DNA of 8,643 nucleotides, taken from positions 1 through 8,643 of the forward strand of contig CACYZS010000077.1 in NCBI GenBank assembly GCA_902778985.1, read 5' to 3'. The translations under genes and the position numbers were made by a program. This stretch comes from an uncultured Ruminococcus sp. (GTDB taxonomy: Bacteria; Bacillota; Clostridia; Oscillospirales; CAG-272). Shown here piece after piece: positions 1 through 8,643 of the stretch (its first letter is position 1; every line of letters begins with the position of its first letter). Below the pieces are notes generated by a model. The model saw nothing but the letters and a program-made list of their open reading frames with translations. It did no database searches and was not told the DNA's origin.

Positions 1-19
1 CCATATTGAAGTTCTTTGC

Positions 20-43
20 CGCGCTTTCTTACAAGAAAGCGCG
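20..43. repeat. Perfect hairpin downstream of trpS
   Basis: A 10-bp inverted repeat (arms 20-29 and 34-43, CGCGCTTTCT / AGAAAGCGCG) with a 4-nt loop lies 17 nt beyond the trpS stop codon. Neither strand has a run of T after it, so it does not look like a complete intrinsic terminator. It could be an mRNA 3' stabilising stem or an intercistronic hairpin if the operon continues beyond the window edge. The inverted repeat is seen directly; its role is inference. Confidence 0.5.
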
Positions 44-60
44 CGTATCCTTCGTAGTCT

Positions 61-1056
61 TCAGTTCACGAACCCGATCTTACGGCGAACCTTGGACAGC
101 GTTTTGCGGGCGTAGTAGGACGCCTGTTCGGCACCGGACTTCATGACGGTTTCGAGGTAGGTTTTATCGCCCATCAGGCGATTGAACTCGTTCTGCACGG
201 GGAGAAGGGCGTCGGCGGTAACTTCGCCGACGGCGAGTTTGAAGTCGCCGTAGCCCTTGCCGGCGAACTCGGCTTCGATCTCGTCGAAAGATTTGCCCGA
301 GAAGCAGGAATAGATGGTCATCAGGTTCGAGACGCCGGGTTTATCGGGCGAGAAACGGACCTCGGCGCCCGAGTCGGTGACGGCGCGTTTGAACTTGCGC
401 AGAATCTCGTCGCGCGGATCGAGGATACGCACGACGGCGTTGGGGTTGGGGTCGGACTTCGACATCTTCAGGGTCGGTTCCTGCAGCGACATGATCTTCA
501 TACCCGCGGCGGGAATATAGGGTTCCGGCACGGTGAAGGTCTCGCCGTAGACCTGATTGAAGCGGTCGGCGATATTGCGGGCGAGTTCCAGATGCTGTTT
601 CTGGTCGGCGCCGATCGGCACCAGATCCGCCTGATAGAGCAGGATATCCGCCGCCATCAAGGTCGGATAGGTGAACAGTCCGGCGTTGATATTGTCGGCG
701 TGTTTCGCGCTCTTATCCTTGAACTGCGTCATGCGCGAGAGTTCCCCGAACATGGTGTAGCAGTCGAGGATCCAACCGAGTTCGGCGTGCGCCGGAACGT
801 GCGACTGCACGAACAGGACGTTCTTCTCGGGATCCAGCCCCGACGCGATATAGAGCGCCAACGTCTCGTAGGTGCGGCGGCGCAACTCGGCAGGGACCTG
901 CCGGACGGTGATCGCGTGCAGGTCGACGACGCAATAGAAGGGCTTATATTCCCCCGCGAACGCGGAAAAATTCTTGATCGCCCCCAGGTAGTTTCCGATG
1001 GTCAGGTTGCCCGAGGGCTGCACCCCCGATAAAACCGTTTTCAAGTCTCCGATCAT
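61..1056 (-). CDS. trpS: Tryptophanyl-tRNA synthetase
   Basis: Class Ic aminoacyl-tRNA synthetase that charges tRNA-Trp with tryptophan using ATP, in the cytoplasm. The 331-residue length is normal for bacterial TrpRS. The N-terminus has the SGVQPSGNLTIGNYLGAIKN block, whose TIGN (residues 19-22) is the family's HIGH-type ATP motif. A GADQKQHLELARNIADRFN segment follows in the Rossmann core, and KMSKS sits at residues 197-201 in LKMSKSDPN. The ATG at 1054-1056 is preceded by GGAG at 1064-1067 with 7-nt spacing, which supports this start. It is the second gene of an operon: the aminotransferase stop codon is 12 nt upstream, so translational coupling is likely. No T-box or trp leader precedes it; the only promoter seen is the one ahead of the aminotransferase. 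Nothing is truncated. Confidence 0.97.
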   Translation of the reverse strand: MIGDLKTVLSGVQPSGNLTIGNYLGAIKNFSAFAGEYKPFYCVVDLHAITVRQVPAELRRRTYETLALYIASGLDPEKNVLFVQSHVPAHAELGWILDCYTMFGELSRMTQFKDKSAKHADNINAGLFTYPTLMAADILLYQADLVPIGADQKQHLELARNIADRFNQVYGETFTVPEPYIPAAGMKIMSLQEPTLKMSKSDPNPNAVVRILDPRDEILRKFKRAVTDSGAEVRFSPDKPGVSNLMTIYSCFSGKSFDEIEAEFAGKGYGDFKLAVGEVTADALLPVQNEFNRLMGDKTYLETVMKSGAEQASYYARKTLSKVRRKIGFVN

Positions 1057-1068
1057 GTCACGTCTCCG

Positions 1069-2262
1069 TTATTTCGTCATTTCGCGCGCGAGGTCTCCGA
1101 GGATCGCGACGCCCTGCGCCAACTGCTCGTCGGTCGGGGTGGCGTAGGTCACGCGGAAGGAGTGCGCGGTATACTGCCGGGTGTCGGTGGCGAACGCCGT
1201 GCCGGGCACGACGGCGACCTTTTTCTCCATCGCGGCTTTCACGAAGGAGAGCAGGTCGATCTTCTCGGGCAGGGTGCACCACACGAAGAGCCCGCCCTCG
1301 GGACGCGTATAGGAGACCGCGGCGGGGAAACTGAACTCCATCGCGCCGAGCATGATCTCGCACTTCTTGCGGTAGAGTTCGCGAATGGTCTTCACGTGCG
1401 CGTCGAAATCGCGCTCGGTCATGAAGCGGTGGCAGAGCATCTGGAAGAGCAGGTTGGTGTGCACGTCCTCGGTCTGCTTGCAGACCGTCATCTTGGCGAT
1501 CACCGGCTTCGGCGCGACGGCGAACCCGACGCGCATCCCCGACGAGAGGATCTTCGAGAACGACGAGGCGTAGACCACGATCCCGTCGTCGTCCATACTC
1601 TTGATGGTCGGGATGTCCTCGCCCGAGAAGCGGAGTTCCCCGTACGGGTTGTCTTCCAGGATCATCACGCCGTACTGCTTCGCGAGGCGGTAGATCTCCT
1701 TCCGTTTGGCAAGGGAAGTGCAGATCCCGGCGGGGTTCTGGAAGTTCGAGATCACGTAGATCAGGCGGGCGCGCGGCTCGCTCTTCAGTTTCTCTTCGAG
1801 CAGGGCGATATTCATACCGTCGTTTTCCAGCGGCACGCCGACCACCTTCGCCCCCGCGCCGCGGAAGGCGTTCAGGGCGCCGATGAAACTCGGATCTTCC
1901 GCGATCACAACGTCGCCGGGATCGCAGAACACGCGGCACGCCAGTTCCAGCGCCTGCTGACCGCCCGAGGTGATCAGCACGTCGTCGAAATCGCGCCCGA
2001 CTTTGAAACGTTCTTTCTGGCGTTTTGCAACGGCTTCCCGGAGAGGGGTGTAGCCCTCGGTCGTGCCGTACTGCAGGGCGGCGGGGCCGTTTCTGTCAAG
2101 GATGTCGGCGGTCAACTGCCGGATGTCTTCCAGCGGGAAGGACGCGGCGTTGGGGTTGCCGGCGGCAAAGGCGATCACCGAGGGATCGCCTGCGTTTTTC
2201 AAGATCTCGCGGATCGCGGACGGCGCCAGATTCGCAAACGCCGAGGAAAAACGGTAGTCCAT
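1069..2262 (-). CDS. PLP-dependent aminotransferase, class I/II fold (2-aminoadipate/aromatic-type)
   Basis: Fold-type I PLP enzyme of 397 residues that moves an amino group between an amino acid and a 2-oxo acid in the cytoplasm. The sequence resembles the LysN/Aro8-like group (aminotransferase domain of the MocR family without the DNA-binding HTH). Visible blocks in order: FAAGNPNAASFP near the start, the cofactor-loop motif ITSGGQQALELA, VISNFQNPAG, ILEDNPYGELRF, the Schiff-base lysine K237 in SSFSKILSSGMRVGF, and the substrate-carboxylate arginine in SFRVTYATP near the C-terminus. The start is supported by an AAAGG ribosome binding site about 8 nt upstream and by the usual MDYRFSSAFANL opening. 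It is first in an operon with trpS and has a strong promoter upstream. The exact substrate cannot be read from the sequence; pairing with trpS hints at aromatic amino acids, but operon mates of trpS are often unrelated. Confidence 0.93.
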   Translation of the reverse strand: MDYRFSSAFANLAPSAIREILKNAGDPSVIAFAAGNPNAASFPLEDIRQLTADILDRNGPAALQYGTTEGYTPLREAVAKRQKERFKVGRDFDDVLITSGGQQALELACRVFCDPGDVVIAEDPSFIGALNAFRGAGAKVVGVPLENDGMNIALLEEKLKSEPRARLIYVISNFQNPAGICTSLAKRKEIYRLAKQYGVMILEDNPYGELRFSGEDIPTIKSMDDDGIVVYASSFSKILSSGMRVGFAVAPKPVIAKMTVCKQTEDVHTNLLFQMLCHRFMTERDFDAHVKTIRELYRKKCEIMLGAMEFSFPAAVSYTRPEGGLFVWCTLPEKIDLLSFVKAAMEKKVAVVPGTAFATDTRQYTAHSFRVTYATPTDEQLAQGVAILGDLAREMTK

Positions 2263-2303
2263 GTTTTTTGCCTTTCTTATGACGGGTGTGCGTATATATG
2301 GTT

Positions 2304-2333
2304 ATTATACATTTAGTCCTTTCGGTTTGTCAA
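2304..2333 (-). promoter_or_regulatory. Sigma-A promoter of the aminotransferase-trpS operon
   Basis: On the minus strand the -35 is TTGACA (2328-2333) and the -10 is TATAAT (2304-2309), both perfect consensus with an 18-nt spacer. Transcription should begin near 2297, leaving a leader of only about 35 nt before the ATG at 2262. That is too short for a T-box or attenuator, so the operon is probably not controlled by tRNA-Trp charging at this site. Confidence 0.85.
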
Positions 2334-2362
2334 GAGAAAAGGGAAAACCGACGCGCGAAATG

Positions 2363-2397
2363 AAAAAGACCGGCGCAAACGAAACGTTTGCGCCGGT
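2363..2397 (-). terminator. Intrinsic terminator of the 2426-3514 lipoprotein gene
   Basis: A perfect 13-bp stem (arms 2369-2381 and 2385-2397) with an AAA/TTT loop is followed on the minus strand by C and then UUUUU (2363-2367). It lies 28 nt past the lipoprotein stop codon and just upstream of the next operon's -35 box, separating the two units. Confidence 0.88.
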
Positions 2398-2425
2398 TCA
2401 CTTTCCCGGAAGAGAGGATCCGAGG

Positions 2426-3514
2426 TCAGCGGTAAACGACGAAATAGTTTTCGCCGTCGAAGCCGATCCCCCTGACGTTTGTACCGTCGGACGGCAGGAT
2501 CCGGCGGCACGCCGACGCGTAGTCGATCCCGTTGAGCCCGACGTATTTGCCGGTATCCGTATCTTTGTCGGAAACGCGTCCTTTGACGACGCGGGCGCCG
2601 TCGCTAAAGAGACGCATGACCGTTTCCGCGATCAACCTGTCTTTTCGGTAACACAGAAGCAGGATATATTCGTTCTCCCGCCCGTCCGCGTTCAGCAGCG
2701 GCACGAGCAATTGCCAGTCGCTGTCGAAGATACCCGCGCTCTGCATCAGATAGTTGCGGGTGGGATAGGACGGGACGGTCGTCCATTCGTACACGGGGAT
2801 CTTTTTGATCTCGCCCGCCCGGAAATCTCGCCAGGCGTCGAACGCCGCCCGACCGTCTTCGATCGTGGCGAAGGGCTCCACCAGCCCGAACTCCGTCGGT
2901 TCGTTATCGTAATACAGAACCCGATCGTCCCCCGCGTTTTTCCCGACGGGATAAACCGTCGAAACCCCGTATTCCCGATATACGACGCCCTGCATTTCAA
3001 AACCGGGATACAGAGAGAGGCAAGCGGAGATCCTTTCAAAACAGGCGGCGTCGGCAAGCGGCGTTCCGACGGTATCTCCGAGCAGGTCGCAGAGTTCCCC
3101 CGTCACGTTTCCGTCGGCGTCGACCGCGACGGCGTGCGTCCCGATCAACTCGCCCTGCTTTTGGAACAGGCACACGAAGAGCGAGGTCTTTTCAAGGTAC
3201 GTTCCGAGGACCGGGACCGACGCGACCTCGTCGCAATCGGAACAAAGCGTTGAAAGCAAACCGGTGGCGTGACCTTCGGCGACGTATTTCGCGACCGCGT
3301 CTCCCGTGACCGATCCCGGCGCGTCGTCGGTATAAAACGCCTCGATCCGCCCGTTTTCGGTTTTTCCTTCGTCGTTTGCGCGGAGCGTGTAGGTTGGCCC
3401 TTCGGTTGCGGGGGCGGTCGATCCGTCCGCGGTCTTTTGCGACGGATCGCACGACGCGAGCAAAAGCAGCGCCGAAACGAGGAGCAATACGAAAGAAAAG
3501 GCGCGCAACTTCAT
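2426..3514 (-). CDS. Secreted lipoprotein of unknown function (362 aa)
   Basis: I do not recognise the family. The N-terminus is a clear type II signal peptide: charged MKLR, a hydrophobic run of L/V/A, and lipobox L19-A-S-C22, predicting lipidation of Cys22 and anchoring on the outer face of the membrane. A short low-complexity linker rich in T/A/P/G/D follows (about residues 23-45), typical of tethered lipoproteins, then a soluble domain to the C-terminus with no further membrane segment. The mature part carries several cysteines, including a CxxC at residues 91-94 (CSDC). The ATG is supported by GGGAG at 3521-3525 with 6-nt spacing. The gene is a single-gene unit with its own promoter (3548-3576) and terminator (2363-2397). 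Base composition is GC-rich like its neighbours. A long overlapping plus-strand frame is a composition shadow. Solute binding or envelope-stress roles are possible but nothing in the sequence decides it. Confidence 0.85.
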   Translation of the reverse strand: MKLRAFSFVLLLVSALLLLASCDPSQKTADGSTAPATEGPTYTLRANDEGKTENGRIEAFYTDDAPGSVTGDAVAKYVAEGHATGLLSTLCSDCDEVASVPVLGTYLEKTSLFVCLFQKQGELIGTHAVAVDADGNVTGELCDLLGDTVGTPLADAACFERISACLSLYPGFEMQGVVYREYGVSTVYPVGKNAGDDRVLYYDNEPTEFGLVEPFATIEDGRAAFDAWRDFRAGEIKKIPVYEWTTVPSYPTRNYLMQSAGIFDSDWQLLVPLLNADGRENEYILLLCYRKDRLIAETVMRLFSDGARVVKGRVSDKDTDTGKYVGLNGIDYASACRRILPSDGTNVRGIGFDGENYFVVYR

Positions 3515-3547
3515 AACGATCTCCCGTTGACGTTTTGTTTCAACTTA

Positions 3548-3576
3548 ATTATAGAAGACAAACCGGAATTAGTCAA
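3548..3576 (-). promoter_or_regulatory. Sigma-A promoter of the 2426-3514 lipoprotein gene
   Basis: Minus-strand TTGACT (-35, 3571-3576), 17-nt spacer and TATAAT (-10, 3548-3553). The match is 11 of 12 with ideal spacing. The expected start near 3541 gives a leader of about 27 nt containing the GGGAG ribosome binding site. Confidence 0.83.
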
Positions 3577-3600
3577 GGGACAGAACGCACCCGCGAAATG

Positions 3601-3665
3601 AAAAAACCGTCCCCGCGCCGCGTTCAAACGGCGCGGAAACCCCCGCCGGGCACGCCCGGCGGGGG
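3601..3665 (-). terminator. Double-hairpin intrinsic terminator of the 3691-4653 lipoprotein gene
   Basis: In minus-strand order, an 11-bp perfect GC stem (arms 3655-3665 and 3640-3650, 4-nt loop) is met first. A second stem follows (arms 3629-3636 and 3613-3620, 8 GC pairs). Through U-A, G-C and G-U pairs of 3637-3640 with 3609-3612 this second stem can be extended to 12 pairs, then GG and UUUUUU (3601-3606). The second hairpin with the U-run is the likely termination point. The first has only UUU after it and may be an auxiliary stem protecting the 3' end. The two stems share base 3640, so the full-length forms compete slightly. Confidence 0.85.
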
Positions 3666-3690
3666 ATACAAGAGTATCGGGAAAAGTTTG

Positions 3691-4653
3691 CTATTCAACC
3701 GTTCTGACAATAAAGGACCGCAATTCGGAATAGTGCCATGTATACCCGTCGACGATCTCAACCAAAGTTGGTAATACAGTAACGACAAGAGCCGGGGTAC
3801 CGTCTTTCAGAACCGTTAATTGCAAACCCAGAATCTCGTACCCGACTGAATCAAAGAGCGATTCATATATGCCGACTGCGTCGCGAAACTTATTCTCGAT
3901 CGTACCTTTCACGGCAGAGACGTCGAAAGGTATTTCATTCAATTGAACGCGCCCCATCATAGACGTTGTAAAAAGTGTGATTTGCCCGTTCTTTCGGATA
4001 GTAATCACGGCATAGTCTGTAGTATCGACGCCATCAATTACCTTCGTAAAAGTGAAATCAAATGCTCCGGTTTCGCGCGTCGAGTCTTCCTGTTCCGAAA
4101 CGGTGATCGAATAATCGCTTGCGTCAACATACGGGACGTATGCGGCGAAAAACTCCTCTGCTATTTTCAGACAATCATTTTGGGATAAAACTATGGTAGA
4201 ATCCGCGAGCGATCTTGTCCTGCCCAAAGAAGCAAGGTTTCCTTCCGGATCAAGACAAAACCACCCAAAGGACGTGTTATAAGAGAGGGAAGGATAGGTG
4301 TTGTACATACTGTAATCCGTCTTATAGGGCGGATTTGAAAAAAGCGTCCCCGAATAAGCAGTTCCGTCTATTATGATTTCTGCGGTCGGTAAAGCTTCAA
4401 ACGATTCATAACGCAAATAGTCTCGCAAATCGTAATCCCGGAACAGAACCTCAAAAGAAAGACCTTCCAGATCCGTTTCTTTCGAAAAAAAGGATTGTAT
4501 GATTGAACGCCCTTTTTCGGCAAGAGCCGGCGAAGGAATAACCATTTGAGAATCGACCAAAGAGGCATATTCCCCTTTTTTCTGCTTTTCACAACCGACA
4601 AGAAAAGCGAAAAGGCACACAATAATCAGAACCAGAAGGGCTTTTTTTATCAT
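3691..4653 (-). CDS. AT-richer lipoprotein, possible PepSY/YcdB-like domains (320 aa)
   Basis: Seen: an MIKK start, a long hydrophobic stretch and lipobox L18-V-G-C21 followed by charged EKQKKGE, predicting a lipid-anchored surface protein. The start is supported by AAGGAG with 6-nt spacing. The mature domain has no further membrane segment. Residues about 156-235 (alternating CLKIAEEFF helix, then FDFTFTKVIDGVDTTDYAVITIRK strands and NGQITLF) follow the helix-strand pattern of PepSY/YcdB-type domains, and residues about 245-320 may be a second copy. This is a pattern-level inference without a database search. Composition is visibly lower in GC than the neighbours: the line 4261-4320 has 27 G/C of 60 against 45 of 60 for 7021-7080 in the oxidoreductase gene. 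Recent acquisition is therefore plausible. It is a single-gene unit with promoters at 4826-4854 and 4909-4937 and a double terminator. It shows no obvious similarity to the adjacent lipoprotein. Confidence 0.83.
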   Translation of the reverse strand: MIKKALLVLIIVCLFAFLVGCEKQKKGEYASLVDSQMVIPSPALAEKGRSIIQSFFSKETDLEGLSFEVLFRDYDLRDYLRYESFEALPTAEIIIDGTAYSGTLFSNPPYKTDYSMYNTYPSLSYNTSFGWFCLDPEGNLASLGRTRSLADSTIVLSQNDCLKIAEEFFAAYVPYVDASDYSITVSEQEDSTRETGAFDFTFTKVIDGVDTTDYAVITIRKNGQITLFTTSMMGRVQLNEIPFDVSAVKGTIENKFRDAVGIYESLFDSVGYEILGLQLTVLKDGTPALVVTVLPTLVEIVDGYTWHYSELRSFIVRTVE

Positions 4654-4663
4654 CGTTCACTCC

Positions 4664-4786
4664 TTAAGAACCATTTACGCAACATATTCTTTGCGACGAA
4701 TCACCGCTTATCGTTAAATCGGAATAGGTCAACTTAGAGATTGCAGGGCAGAAAGAAGAAGCATACTGCGCCGCTTCATAGTGCAT
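4664..4786 (-). CDS. Candidate 40-codon ORF upstream of the lipoprotein gene
   Basis: An open frame of 40 residues (starting MHYEAAQYASSF, ending RICCVNGS) begins just after AAAGGAG. Its TAA stop overlaps the AAGGAG ribosome binding site of the lipoprotein gene, an arrangement typical of translational coupling. It lies inside the mRNA expected from the promoter at 4826-4854. Against it: the gap from GGAG to this ATG is only 3 nt, there is no signal peptide or recognisable motif, and a second ATG 7 nt downstream in another frame is better placed. Low confidence as a real protein. Confidence 0.2.
   Translation of the reverse strand: MHYEAAQYASSFCPAISKLTYSDLTISGDSSQRICCVNGS
4729..4779 (-). CDS. 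Candidate 16-residue leader peptide or signal-peptide remnant
   Basis: ATG at 4777-4779 starts MKRRSMLLLSALQSLS and then stops at TGA. It has GGAG (4790-4793) 10 nt upstream, a workable distance, and begins about 40 nt after the predicted transcription start. The peptide looks exactly like the front half of a bacterial signal peptide (positive charges, then a leucine-rich core) but ends before any cleavage site or cysteine. It may be the decayed start of another lipoprotein gene or a translated leader affecting the gene at 4653. Both readings are inference. Confidence 0.25.
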   Translation of the reverse strand: MKRRSMLLLSALQSLS

Positions 4787-4825
4787 TTTCTCCTTTCATA
4801 AAACGGTACAAAATCCGTCACCCCG

Positions 4826-4854
4826 ATTATACCGCAATTGGCAAATATTGTCAA
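4826..4854 (-). promoter_or_regulatory. Perfect-consensus sigma-A promoter (proximal) of the 3691-4653 lipoprotein gene
   Basis: Minus-strand TTGACA (4849-4854), a 17-nt spacer and TATAAT (4826-4831), all consensus. The start near 4819 leaves a long leader of about 165 nt before the ATG at 4653, within which the short candidate ORFs lie. Confidence 0.87.
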
Positions 4855-4890
4855 TATGGCAGGGGGGATCGGAGAAAGGAGAAAACGATT

Positions 4891-5082
4891 ATGAAACATT
4901 CTACTTCTATAATATCTGAAAAAGAAGAAATTGTCAAGGCACGGAACGTACCCGGAAAACGGCGCGCCGGGGAGAGGGGAACCCCTTCACGCGTGCGCGC
5001 GTATTTTTTAGGAAAAAGGGAAGGAAAACCCCTTTACTTTTCGGGACGGGTGTGTTATAATGCTATCTGGATTAATTTGTGA
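4891..5082 (+). CDS. Doubtful small plus-strand ORF in the divergent region
   Basis: A 63-residue frame begins MKHSTSIISEKEEIVKARN with AAAGGAG 9 nt upstream, a good ribosome binding site. The product is basic and low in recognisable features. It has no visible plus-strand promoter, overlaps the minus-strand promoter at 4909-4937, a hairpin/T-run at 4989-5009 and the PFOR promoter, and its tail ends in what is clearly promoter sequence. It is listed only because the ribosome binding site is good; a chance frame is more likely. Confidence 0.15.
   Translation: MKHSTSIISEKEEIVKARNVPGKRRAGERGTPSRVRAYFLGKREGKPLYFSGRVCYNAIWINL
4909..4937 (-). promoter_or_regulatory. Second (distal) minus-strand sigma-A promoter
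   Basis: Minus-strand TTGACA (4932-4937), a 17-nt spacer and TATTAT (4909-4914), 11 of 12 consensus positions. It reads towards the proximal promoter at 4826-4854, whose -35 is about 55 nt beyond this -10, so the pair forms a tandem promoter for the lipoprotein gene. The bases around its -35 closely match those around the -35 of the other lipoprotein's promoter (4933-4953 versus 3572-3592, 18 of 21 identical). Confidence 0.7.
4960..5009 (+). terminator. GC palindromes with T-run upstream of the PFOR promoter
   Basis: This stretch holds a 10-bp self-complementary palindrome (4960-4969, CGGCGCGCCG), an AGGGG-AA-CCCCT inverted repeat, and a short ACGCG-TGCG-CGCGT hairpin (4989-5002) followed by A and six Ts (5004-5009). 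The last is a weak plus-strand terminator candidate with only 5 bp of stem. GCGCGC at 4962-4967 can also pair with 4995-5000 to make a larger structure. On the minus strand the 10-bp palindrome is followed by TTTT (4956-4959). It may insulate the PFOR promoter or be the remnant of a terminator from a lost gene. Confidence 0.3.
5033..5061 (+). promoter_or_regulatory. Promoter of the PFOR gene
   Basis: TTTACT (-35, 5033-5038; 4 of 6), a 17-nt spacer and a perfect TATAAT (-10, 5056-5061), with an extended TGT immediately upstream (TGTTATAAT). The predicted start is near 5068 and gives a leader of about 54 nt. The GGAGG ribosome binding site is at 5110-5114, 7 nt before the ATG. Confidence 0.82.
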
Positions 5083-5100
5083 TCCTTATCAGATTGATAA

Positions 5101-8609
<3,509 letters not shown>

Positions 8610-8643
8610 GACTTACAAACGCAAAAAAAGAACTCCGGGTTCG
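8610..8643 (+). other. Start of the PFOR 3' region, cut by the window edge
   Basis: After the TAA stop there are 34 bases with a run of seven A (8623-8629) followed by GAACTCCGGGTTC. An A-run followed by the first arm of a stem is what the left half of an intrinsic terminator often looks like, but the right arm and T-run are outside the window, so no terminator can be called. Confidence 0.25.

Noticed and set aside
1162..2316. 384-codon plus-strand frame opposite the aminotransferase
   Set aside because: H/G/D/R-rich shadow with no motif; the minus strand has a complete PLP enzyme with promoter and ribosome binding site.
2261..3253. 330-codon plus-strand frame opposite the first lipoprotein
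   Set aside because: It spans a minus-strand promoter and terminator and has no ribosome binding site, whereas the minus-strand frame has a signal peptide, lipobox, ribosome binding site and terminator.
3514..3691. The two lipoprotein genes as a tandem duplication
   Set aside because: Beyond the signal peptide and lipobox I see no shared blocks, the lengths differ, and base composition differs strongly.
4741..5082. 113-codon plus-strand frame across the divergent region
   Set aside because: It runs through two minus-strand promoters and the PFOR promoter. Only its inner ATG at 4891 has a ribosome binding site, and even that is doubtful.

Overview
The window reads as chromosomal DNA from a moderately GC-rich, anaerobic, Gram-positive-type bacterium, most likely an uncultured Clostridia (Bacillota) member. 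The grounds are a single-polypeptide pyruvate:ferredoxin oxidoreductase (PFOR), strong GGAG-type ribosome binding sites, near-consensus sigma-A promoters (TTGACA-17/18-TATAAT), compact terminator-promoter junctions, and two lipoproteins with Gram-positive-style signal peptides. The taxonomy is inference; no rRNA or other marker gene is present.

Layout. Positions 61-2262 (minus strand) hold a two-gene operon: a PLP-dependent aminotransferase followed 12 nt later by tryptophanyl-tRNA synthetase (trpS). It is driven by a promoter at 2304-2333 with a short leader that has no room for a T-box. Positions 2426-3514 (minus) encode an unrecognised lipoprotein with its own promoter (3548-3576) and a clean hairpin/U-tract terminator (2363-2397). 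Positions 3691-4653 (minus) encode a second, unrelated and visibly AT-richer lipoprotein. It ends in a double GC-rich hairpin terminator (3601-3665) and is preceded by two tandem minus-strand promoters and one or two very short candidate ORFs. The roughly 470-bp divergent region 4654-5121 also carries a plus-strand promoter for the last gene.

Positions 5122-8609 (plus) encode PFOR (nifJ/por), which makes acetyl-CoA, CO2 and reduced ferredoxin from pyruvate. As written it is broken. The reading frame changes near 6286-6290, and comparison with remembered PFOR sequences indicates that about 20-25 codons between the DDVT and WGLG motifs are missing. All cofactor motifs (three [4Fe-4S] sites, TPP site) are otherwise intact. 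This is either a true recent disruption or an assembly/sequencing artefact, and it is the observation most worth checking.

The genes do not form one pathway: translation plus amino-acid metabolism, two envelope lipoproteins, and central anaerobic carbon metabolism sit in separate transcription units. I see no convincing novel multi-gene system, CRISPR array, IS element, tRNA or rRNA. The unusual content is the PFOR lesion, the compositionally foreign lipoprotein with its complex upstream region, and short sequence modules repeated at terminator-promoter junctions.
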